Shown here: positions 58,294 through 64,000 of the stretch, piece by piece | Position numbering within the stretch: the stretch's first letter is position 1 | How the letters are laid out: every line of letters begins with the position of its first letter | Assembly (NCBI GenBank): GCA_041166085.1 | Contig: JBEEFP010000098.1 | Coordinates: forward strand, 1 to 64,000 | Direction: 5' to 3' | Length of the DNA stretch: 64,000 nucleotides | DNA from: JBEEFP01 sp041166085 | GTDB taxonomy: Bacteria > Actinomycetota > Acidimicrobiia > Acidimicrobiales > JAFATL01 | The notes under the pieces: generated by a model | What the model was told of the DNA's origin: nothing | The model's database searches: none | The model's input: only the letters and a program-made list of their open reading frames with translations | Made by a program: the position numbers and the translations under genes

Positions 58294-59249
58294 GACGGCT
58301 GGCCATGCTCGTGCTGCCGCTCGTGACGGGCGTCGTCCTCAGCGGGTGCGGCGGCGGCGGCATGAAGCTCACCGCCACCTTCGACGATGTCGGCGACCTG
58401 CAGCCCCGTCACTCGGTACAGGTGGCCGACGTCCGCGTCGGTCAGATCAGCAGCATCAATCTGACCTCGAACTACAAGGCCCGCGTCACCATGCGGGTGA
58501 AGTCCAGCGTGCACATTCCGGCGGACTCCGTCGCCGTCCTGCGCACCACTTCGCTGCTCGGCGAGAAGTTCGTGGAGATCCGACCTCGCGGCAACCCCAC
58601 CCAAGGCCCGTACCTGCACGACGGTTCGGTGATCGGCTCCACGGAGCAGGCACCCGAGCTGGAGTTCGTGGCCGAACAGGCGGTGCAGGTGCTCGGCGCC
58701 ATCAACGCGTCTGACGTGGGCACGCTGGCCCAGACCGGCGCGCAGGCGTTCGAGGGGCGGGGCGGGGACCTGCGCCGGCTCATCGACGACCTGTCGACCA
58801 TCAGCCAGACCTTCGCCAGCCGCTCGAACTCGATCACCCAGGTGATCGACAACCTCGACTCCACGGCCGGCACGCTGGCCGCGGGCAAGGACGATGTGAG
58901 CAACCTGTTGGGCAACCTGGCAACCACCAGCCAGGTGCTGGCCGACAACCGACAGCGGGCGATCGACGCCCTCGCGCAGCTCAGCAGGCTGGCCGCCGTC
59001 CAGAACACGGTGCTCGGCCGCTACCGGGGGGACATCGAGCGCCAGATCGGCCAGGCCGACCGCATCGTCGCCGATGTCGCGGCCCAACAGCAGGAGCTGG
59101 GCAGCCTCATCGACTGGCTCCACGGTTTCGCAACCGGCATCCCGAAGGTCATCCCGGGTGACTTCACCCAGGTCTACATGTGGCTCATCCCCGCCACCGG
59201 CGGCGCGGGCGCGCCAACGTGCCAGGACCCGAAGGCGTGCGCGCCGTGA
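58290..59249 (+). CDS. Mce family lipoprotein, fifth subunit (MceE-type)
   Basis: The 319-residue protein begins MRRLAMLVLPLVTGVVLSGC, a lipoprotein signal with lipobox Leu-Ser-Gly-Cys20. The barrel MKLTATFDDVGDLQPRHSVQVADVRVGQISSINL and TTSLLGEKFVEIRPRG follow. A helical domain (LAQTGAQAFEGRGGDLRRLIDDLSTISQTFASRSN) completes it. GTG 58290 overlaps the previous stop, and its own stop overlaps mceF (GTGA). It corresponds to the usual lipoprotein position of Mce systems. Confidence 0.88.
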   Translation: MRRLAMLVLPLVTGVVLSGCGGGGMKLTATFDDVGDLQPRHSVQVADVRVGQISSINLTSNYKARVTMRVKSSVHIPADSVAVLRTTSLLGEKFVEIRPRGNPTQGPYLHDGSVIGSTEQAPELEFVAEQAVQVLGAINASDVGTLAQTGAQAFEGRGGDLRRLIDDLSTISQTFASRSNSITQVIDNLDSTAGTLAAGKDDVSNLLGNLATTSQVLADNRQRAIDALAQLSRLAAVQNTVLGRYRGDIERQIGQADRIVADVAAQQQELGSLIDWLHGFATGIPKVIPGDFTQVYMWLIPATGGAGAPTCQDPKACAP

Positions 59250-60454
59250 AGACCAGCCGCCTCGTCGCCAACCTCACCGTGTTCACCATCGGCTTCGTCG
59301 TGATGCTCTATTGGGCGATCAACAACGTGGTGAGCGTGGACTCCATCGACCGTCCGTACAACCTCTCGGCCGAGTTCACCAACGCCTTCGGCGTGCTACC
59401 CCACGCAGAGGTGACCTATCTGGGCGTGAACTACGGGCAGGTCACGAGCGTGAGCCGGATCCCCGGCGGGGTCCTGATTCGCATGCAGGTCAAGCGGGGC
59501 CACCTGGTACCCGAGGGCTCGACCGCCAACATCTTCCGCAAGTCGGCCATCGGTGAGCCGTACATCGACTTCCGGCCGCCCGCGACGGCCGGCGCGCACG
59601 GGGCGTCCTACAAAGCGGGCACCCGCCTCCCCATGTCGAGGACGAGCGTGCCCCTCGAGTTCTCCGAGCTCCTCCGTTCAGCCAGCGCGCTCGTCGAGGC
59701 CATACCGCCGGACGCGGTCGCGACCCTGCTGCGCGAGGCGTCGGCCGGACTGCAGGGCCGCACCGACTCGCTGCGCGAGCTGACGCAGTCGGGCGACCGG
59801 CTGGCGGCCTCGCTGGCCCAGCGCACAGACGCCCTCGACCGTCTCGCGACCAACAACACGCGCCTCACCAACGTCGTCACCGAGCACCGTCAATCCCTCG
59901 GTCAGGCGGTGAGCGACCTGCGCCAGTTGGCCGACACGCTCGACAACGCCAAGGGCGACGTCAGTGTCCTGCTCGACCGCGGCTCGGCGCTGCTCGGGGA
60001 GACGGCCGACATCGTCTCGCACCAGAAGGGCAACCTGGACTGCAGCCTCAAGGCCATCCAGCTGGTGATCGAGCGCACCACCACGCCCGACCAGCTGGCC
60101 TATCTCCAGGCGTTGCTCAAAATCGGACCCAAGGCCTTCGACCAGGTGTGGGCCGCGCGGGAGGTCGACACCACCGGGCCGTATCCGGGGGTGTGGGTGC
60201 GGGTCGGGTTCCTGGTGAATCCGACGCACAACCCGCCGCAGCAGTTCAGCCCGCCGAAGGAGCTGCCGCCGGTCAATCAGGTGACCCTGTGCGCATCGCC
60301 CCTCGTCGGCAGGGGCTCGTACCGGCCCGCGGCGGCACCCCCGAGCCTTGTCAGCAGGCTGGCTACCACCGGCGGACCGACTGCGGTCGTGGGCGGCCTC
60401 GTGCTGCTGGCGGCGGCCCTGGTGCTGTTCCAGGTGCGCCGGGCCCTACCCTGA
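59246..60454 (+). CDS. Mce family protein, sixth subunit (MceF-type)
   Basis: The 402-residue protein has an N-terminal helix (LVANLTVFTIGFVVMLYWAIN) and the barrel NAFGVLPHAEVTYLGVNYGQVTSVSRI with RKSAIGEPYIDFRP. A long helical region (LQGRTDSLRELTQSGDRLAASLAQRTDALDRLATNNTRL) follows. A second hydrophobic segment lies at the very C terminus (TAVVGGLVLLAAALVLFQV). GTG 59246 overlaps mceE. It is the sixth and last barrel protein, completing a hexamer set. Confidence 0.87.
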   Translation: MKTSRLVANLTVFTIGFVVMLYWAINNVVSVDSIDRPYNLSAEFTNAFGVLPHAEVTYLGVNYGQVTSVSRIPGGVLIRMQVKRGHLVPEGSTANIFRKSAIGEPYIDFRPPATAGAHGASYKAGTRLPMSRTSVPLEFSELLRSASALVEAIPPDAVATLLREASAGLQGRTDSLRELTQSGDRLAASLAQRTDALDRLATNNTRLTNVVTEHRQSLGQAVSDLRQLADTLDNAKGDVSVLLDRGSALLGETADIVSHQKGNLDCSLKAIQLVIERTTTPDQLAYLQALLKIGPKAFDQVWAAREVDTTGPYPGVWVRVGFLVNPTHNPPQQFSPPKELPPVNQVTLCASPLVGRGSYRPAAAPPSLVSRLATTGGPTAVVGGLVLLAAALVLFQVRRALP

Positions 60455-60461
60455 CCCGTTC

Positions 60462-61211
60462 ATGAGTGAGACCGAGGGCCACGAACCGGGCGAGACGCGT
60501 CCGATCCTGGACGCGTCCGCGCCCGCCGATGACGTGGTTCCTCCCGAGCAGGTCGCGTCGCCGGCTCCGTCGGGCGGAACGCCGGACGGCGGAGTGGCAG
60601 ACCAGTCCGACCTGGCTGGGAGCGGCGCCGATCCCGTGGCCCAGGAGCGGGCGCGGGTCCGGCGGCCCTTCATCGTCCTCAGCGCGGCACTCCTCGTCGT
60701 GGCCACCTTCCTCGGGGTGCTCGCAGGCCGCTACCACAGCGAGCTCACCGACGAGCGGGCCGAGCGCCAGCAGGTCCAGCAGGTGGCGTCCCGCTTCGCC
60801 ACCGCCTTCGTGACCTACGACTACCGCAACCTCGACGCCAGCCTCCAGCGCATCAAGGCGTACGCCACGCCGAAGTTCGCCAACGAATACCAGCGTGCCT
60901 TTCGAACATCAATCAAGACGCTTATCGTGTCAACTCAAGCACGCTCCAAAGGCACCGTGACTGATCTGTTCCTCGGGCCGATCGACGGCCAGTCCGCGAC
61001 GGTTCTAACGGTTTTGAGTGTTGACCGGGCGGGCAAGGCTGGGATCGTCCCCACGGGTGGTAGCTACCTGGAGCTCGATCTCGTGCGGGTGTCCGGCCAC
61101 TGGCGGGTGGACAATGCATCCATCGTGCTTTTTGACAACGCTGGGTCTAGAGCCGGACCCGCCGTGCCCGCTTTGCCAGGCGCCGCCACCACGACGACGG
61201 TCGCGAAGTAG
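60462..61211 (+). CDS. Mce-associated membrane protein
   Basis: The 249-residue protein has a disordered acidic/Pro-rich N terminus (about 1-65). One transmembrane helix follows (RPFIVLSAALLVVATFLGVLAG). The periplasmic domain (YDYRNLDASLQRIKAYATPKFANEYQRAFRTSIKTL through TVLTVLSVDRAGKAG) is of the Mas (Mce-associated) type. ATG 60462 lies 7 bp after the mceF stop. Such proteins stabilise or regulate the Mce complex. The mid-part (about 60900-61040) is less GC-rich than its surroundings. Confidence 0.82.
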   Translation: MSETEGHEPGETRPILDASAPADDVVPPEQVASPAPSGGTPDGGVADQSDLAGSGADPVAQERARVRRPFIVLSAALLVVATFLGVLAGRYHSELTDERAERQQVQQVASRFATAFVTYDYRNLDASLQRIKAYATPKFANEYQRAFRTSIKTLIVSTQARSKGTVTDLFLGPIDGQSATVLTVLSVDRAGKAGIVPTGGSYLELDLVRVSGHWRVDNASIVLFDNAGSRAGPAVPALPGAATTTTVAK

Positions 61212-61263
61212 TTCCGGGCGGCGTATATGCTCCGCCCGCTCAGCCCCCCTCCCAAGGATTTTC

Positions 61264-61725
61264 ATGGCCGACGACACGGACGAAGACGTCATCGACGAAG
61301 AGGAAGCGGACCTCGAGGAGCCCGAGGACCTCGACGAGGACGAGGACATCGAGGATCTCGAGGACGACGATCTCCTCGACGATGAGGTCGCCGACGAAGA
61401 GGTGGCCGACGACGAAGCGGACGAGGTCGAGGGCGTCGAGGTGCCCGTGGCCACCCCGGTCCCGGAAGAGGAAGAGGACGACGACGACGACGAGACCGAC
61501 GAGGTGGAGGCCACCCTCGACGAGATCCTGAAGGAACGTCTGGTCGTCGCCGACGAGGAGGACGAGGACGAGGAGGAGACGCCGGACACCGACGACAAGG
61601 CCGAGGCGGGCACCAAGGTGCTCCCCAAGCAGCCGGACGAGTTCGTCTGCCAGTCGTGCTTCCTCGTCAAGCACCCGAGCCAGCTGGCCGATCCCAAGCG
61701 CCAGCTCTGTCGCGACTGCGTCTAG
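61264..61725 (+). CDS. Acidic DUF4193-type protein with C-terminal zinc ribbon
   Basis: The 153-residue protein is mostly Asp/Glu for its first 120 residues (for example EEEADLEEPEDLDEDEDIEDL). It ends with CQSCFLVKHPSQLADPKRQLCRDC, the two CxxC pairs of the actinobacterial DUF4193 family. The acidic tract is far longer than in compact members. Its role is unknown; the ribbon suggests protein or RNA contact. It ends 3 bp before the universal stress protein gene. Confidence 0.82.
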   Translation: MADDTDEDVIDEEEADLEEPEDLDEDEDIEDLEDDDLLDDEVADEEVADDEADEVEGVEVPVATPVPEEEEDDDDDETDEVEATLDEILKERLVVADEEDEDEEETPDTDDKAEAGTKVLPKQPDEFVCQSCFLVKHPSQLADPKRQLCRDCV

Positions 61726-61728
61726 CTC

Positions 61729-62178
61729 GTGCCGGGCTATCGAAACGTCGTCGTGGGCACGGATGGGTCAGCAACGGCCGAGCTGGCAGTCGAGCACGCG
61801 GCCAAGCTGGCAGGCGCCCTCGGCGCCCGGTTGACGGTCGTCACCGCCTACACCCCGGGTGGGGGAGTGGCGGCGCAGGAGCTGGAAGCGGCACCCGAGG
61901 ACGTGCGCTGGCGCCTGGTCGACGCAGGCGGCGCCGAGGATCTGGCCGGACACGCCAAGGAGATCGCGCGTGCCGCGGGCGTCGCCGACGTGCGGACGCG
62001 GGTGGCGCCGGGTGACCCGGCCACCGCACTCATCGAGGTGGCCGAGGACACCTTGGCCGACGTCATCGTCGTCGGGTCCAAGGGCATGACGGGAGCGTCG
62101 CGATTCCTCCTGGGAAGCGTTCCCAACAAGGTGTCGCACCACGCGCCGTGTGATGTCCTGATTGTCCACACCGCCTGA
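61729..62178 (+). CDS. Universal stress protein
   Basis: The 149-residue Usp-fold protein (GTG start, MPGYRNVVVGTDGSATAELAVEHAAKLAGALGARLTVVTAY) has the ATP-binding pattern GSKGMTGASRFLLGSVPNKVSHHAPCDVLIV near the end. It is a single-domain form, cytosolic. The gene is packed between DUF4193 and the droplet-like protein. Its trigger is unknown. Confidence 0.9.
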   Translation: MPGYRNVVVGTDGSATAELAVEHAAKLAGALGARLTVVTAYTPGGGVAAQELEAAPEDVRWRLVDAGGAEDLAGHAKEIARAAGVADVRTRVAPGDPATALIEVAEDTLADVIVVGSKGMTGASRFLLGSVPNKVSHHAPCDVLIVHTA

Positions 62179-62215
62179 ATTTCCCCGCGACGCCCTCGTG
62201 GGGGAGGATGCAGGG

Positions 62216-62797
62216 GTGTCCGACCGCAAATCACCCGTTGAGCGAGCCATCAACCTCTTCGTCTACGCGCCCGTTGGCCTGCTGACCCTTGCCCGTGAAG
62301 AGCTGCCCCACATCATCGAGAAGGGCAGGCAGGAGCTCACCAACCAGGCCACGGTGGCCAAGATGATGGGGGAGTACGCCGTCGCCGAAGGCCGCAAGGA
62401 GGCCAGCCGGCGCCTCGAGCAGGCCGGCGACGCCGTCGGCAGCCTGCGCGCCGTCACCGATCGTCGCACCAACGGCCCCGCCCCGGCCGCCTCGACCACC
62501 GCCGCGTCCCCGCCGCCGGCACCCAGCCCGCCGGCACCACCGACACCCGCTCCCGCTCCTGCCGGGGCGACGCCCCCCGTGGTGACACCGGCGCCGGCGC
62601 CTGGACCCGTGGCACCCGCGGTCGGCGCCCTGGCCATCCCGGGCTACGACGCCCTCTCGGCGTCCCAGGTCGTACAGCGGTTGGCCGGGCTCTCGGGTCC
62701 TGAGCTGGAGGACGTGCGCGCCTACGAAGCGGCCACGCGGGGTCGCAAGACGATCCTCAACCGCGTCGAGCAGCTGCGCGCCGGCACGTCGTCCTGA
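62216..62797 (+). CDS. Lipid-droplet-associated-like protein with Pro/Ala linker
   Basis: GTG 62216 (MSDRKSPVERAINLFVYAPVGLLTLAREELPHIIEKGRQEL) follows GGGGGAGGA at suitable spacing. The N-terminal 75 residues resemble the actinobacterial lipid-droplet-associated family. A linker of about 60 residues rich in Pro and Ala follows. The C-terminal helix-hairpin motif is PGYDALSASQVVQRLAGLSGPELEDVRAYEAATRGRKTILNRVEQL. Localisation to lipid inclusions or membranes is inferred. Confidence 0.7.
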   Translation: MSDRKSPVERAINLFVYAPVGLLTLAREELPHIIEKGRQELTNQATVAKMMGEYAVAEGRKEASRRLEQAGDAVGSLRAVTDRRTNGPAPAASTTAASPPPAPSPPAPPTPAPAPAGATPPVVTPAPAPGPVAPAVGALAIPGYDALSASQVVQRLAGLSGPELEDVRAYEAATRGRKTILNRVEQLRAGTSS

Positions 62798-62804
62798 GCA
62801 TCCC

Positions 62805-63272
62805 GTGACCGAGCGCGCTCGTCCGGCCACGCCAGACGACGTGCCGCGCATCGCCGAGCTGGCCCGAACGGCGCGGAAGGAGATGACCGAGCTGCGCGGC
62901 GGCCCGGTGTTCCTCGCGCGCGAAGCGCGCCCCGAGCCGTTGGAGGACAATCTCGCGGCAGAGCTCGCCGATCCCGCCCACGCCGTCTTCGTCGGCACCC
63001 TCGACGAGGCGGCACTGGGTTACGCGGCGGTGCGTGTCGAAGAGCTCCGCACCGGGGATGTCCTCGGGGTGATCACCGACCTGTTCGTCGAGGCCGAGGC
63101 GCGCGCCGTGGGCATCGGTGAGCTCCTCATGGGCGAGGCGCTCGAGTGGTGCAAGCAGCAGCGGGCGACTGCGGTGGACACCTACGCATTGCCCGGCGAC
63201 CGCAACACCAAGAACTTCTTCGAGATGTCCGGCTTCACCGCCCGCCTCCTCGTGATGCACCACAGACTGTGA
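62805..63272 (+). CDS. GNAT family N-acetyltransferase
   Basis: The 155-residue acetyltransferase has the GNAT fold: RPATPDDVPRIAELARTARKEM, VGTLDEAALGYAAVRV and the acetyl-CoA loop FVEAEARAVGIGELLMGEALEW. NTKNFFEMSGFTARLLVMHH closes the core. The substrate is unknown. Its stop lies in the first GTGA of the 71-bp repeat; GTG 62805 follows the preceding stop by 5 bp. Confidence 0.88.
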   Translation: MTERARPATPDDVPRIAELARTARKEMTELRGGPVFLAREARPEPLEDNLAAELADPAHAVFVGTLDEAALGYAAVRVEELRTGDVLGVITDLFVEAEARAVGIGELLMGEALEWCKQQRATAVDTYALPGDRNTKNFFEMSGFTARLLVMHHRL

Positions 63273-63343
63273 GCGAGCCCGCGGAGCGAACCATGAAATG
63301 GAGCCGGATATCCATCGAGCTTGCCGAGATGGGTGTCCGGTGA
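63269..63343 (+). repeat. 71-bp GTGA-bracketed intergenic element, copy 2
   Basis: It begins at GTGA 63269-63272 (GNAT stop) and ends at GTGA 63340-63343 (Nudix start). It is 71 bp between boxes, identical in length to copy 1 and about 86% identical in sequence. The mini-ORF (63293-63343) encodes MKWSRISIELAEMGVR and stops on the downstream GTGA. The core GAGCTTGCCGAGATGGGTG is unchanged between the copies. Confidence 0.8.
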
Positions 63344-63753
63344 GCGAGCCCCTGCGTCCCGAGGTTTGTGTCGGCGTGATCGCGGTCGACGCCGATCGAC
63401 TCCTCCTCATACGGCGGGGGAGGGGAGCGGCCCAGGGCGAGTGGTCAGTACCAGGTGGCCGCGTCGAAGGCGGCGAGACGCTCGCCGAGGCGGTGGTGCG
63501 GGAGTTGCTCGAAGAAACAGGTCTCGAGGGCGTCTGCAACGACTTCGTCGGCTGGGTCGAACGCATCGAGGACGACCGTCACTACGTCATCCTCGACTTC
63601 CACGTCGACGTGCTCGAGCCGCGCGAGCCCGTCGCCGGCGACGACGCGGCCGAGGCGGCGTGGGTGCCGCTCTCCGAAGTGGCCGATCTCCTGCTCGTGG
63701 AAGGTCTGGCCGAGTTCCTGCACGAGAACGGCATCCTCGAGGTCATCGCCTGA
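63340..63753 (+). CDS. Nudix hydrolase
   Basis: The 137-residue protein carries the Nudix box GGRVEGGETLAEAVVRELLEETG (Gx5Ex7REUxEExGU), after CVGVIAVDADRLLLIRRGRG. It hydrolyses nucleoside-diphosphate derivatives; the substrate is not readable. GTG 63340 is preferred. The alternative start ATG 63298 lies inside the repeat element and would add MEPDIHRACRDGCPV. The stop overlaps the nitroreductase start as TGATG. Confidence 0.88.
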   Translation: MSEPLRPEVCVGVIAVDADRLLLIRRGRGAAQGEWSVPGGRVEGGETLAEAVVRELLEETGLEGVCNDFVGWVERIEDDRHYVILDFHVDVLEPREPVAGDDAAEAAWVPLSEVADLLLVEGLAEFLHENGILEVIA

Positions 63754-64000
63754 TGGAGCTCCGCGAGGCCATGCACACGGCGCGCGCCGTGCGCCGGTAC
63801 CGCAGCGACCCCGTGCCCGACGACGTGCTGACCCGCTGCCTCGAAGCGGCGACATGGGCTCCGTCCGGCTCCAACCGCCAGGGCTGGCGCTTCGTGGTCC
63901 TGCGCTCCGACGCCGCGAGGGCCGTGCTCGGCCCCGCCTACCGTCGGGGGTGGGACGACATGGTCGGTGCCTACGGCAGCGCGCCAGCCCCGACCGACCA
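63753..64000 (+). CDS. Nitroreductase family protein (5' part, runs off window)
   Basis: The first 82 residues are present: MELREAMHTARAVRRYRSDPVPDDVLTRCLEAATWAPSGSNRQGWRFVVLRSDAARAVLGPAYRRGW. RAVRRYRSDPVPDDVL and APSGSNRQGWRFVV are the FMN-binding signatures of the nitroreductase fold. The rest lies beyond 64000. ATG 63753 overlaps the Nudix stop. Substrate unknown. Confidence 0.85.
   Translation, partial: MELREAMHTARAVRRYRSDPVPDDVLTRCLEAATWAPSGSNRQGWRFVVLRSDAARAVLGPAYRRGWDDMVGAYGSAPAPTD

Noticed and set aside
51179..61211. mce operon as a virulence factor
   Set aside because: Mce importers are common in free-living actinobacteria. Nothing else here suggests a pathogen.

Overview
The window is about 70% GC, densely packed, and full of 4-bp stop/start overlaps (ATGA, GTGA) and GTG starts. 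It carries a Pup-proteasome system, F420 (FO synthase) biosynthesis, a full Mce lipid importer, PafBC-type WYL regulators and a DUF4193-type protein. This combination points to a high-GC actinobacterium, most likely of the class Acidimicrobiia. The class is inferred from gene content, not measured. No rRNA, tRNA, CRISPR array or insertion sequence was recognised.

Layout. 1-2040: FO synthase (cofG-cofH), with its 3' part present in inverted orientation at the window edge. 2177-12243 (minus strand): a pentose-phosphate/glycolysis operon (tkt, tal, pgi, gnd, zwf, opcA, pgl) preceded by a FIST-domain protein and a small conserved protein. 12369-20092: a surface-polymer locus with a His-rich exported protein, a GT4 glycosyltransferase, a duplicated GT2 protein, a GT2-PhyH fusion, a sulfotransferase and a hexapeptide acyltransferase. 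20090-21519: a fatty-acid desaturase divergent from a TetR regulator with a palindromic operator between them. 22141-28514: thioesterase, PBP4-type carboxypeptidase, Lon-substrate-domain protein, small membrane proteins, a TtuB/TtuA-like tRNA thiolation pair, TrmI and a MarP-like protease.

28537-39334 is the protein-degradation block: ferredoxin, Mpa/ARC ATPase, Dop, Pup, an HNH nuclease, PrcB, PrcA, DUF2007, PafA, DUF3866, PafB and PafC. These supply the tag, ligase, depupylase, unfoldase and 20S core. 39331-50569 holds signal peptidase I, a GDPD, a GAF/PAS histidine kinase, TatA/B and TatC, a Ski2-like helicase, an orphan diacylglycerol-kinase-like C-terminal domain, a long ThyX and a LysM-M23 peptidase. 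50570-51178 is the only long gene-free stretch and has strong, mutually exclusive hairpins. 51179-61211 is a complete mce operon (ATPase, two permeases, six Mce proteins, one accessory protein). 61264-64000 holds small housekeeping genes and ends inside a nitroreductase.

The most unusual non-coding signal is a 71-bp repeat between genes (55950 and 63269), with truncated relatives at 25409 and 51072. It is bracketed by GTGA, so the first GTGA holds the upstream stop codon and the second holds the downstream start codon. It also encodes a conserved 16-residue mini-ORF.
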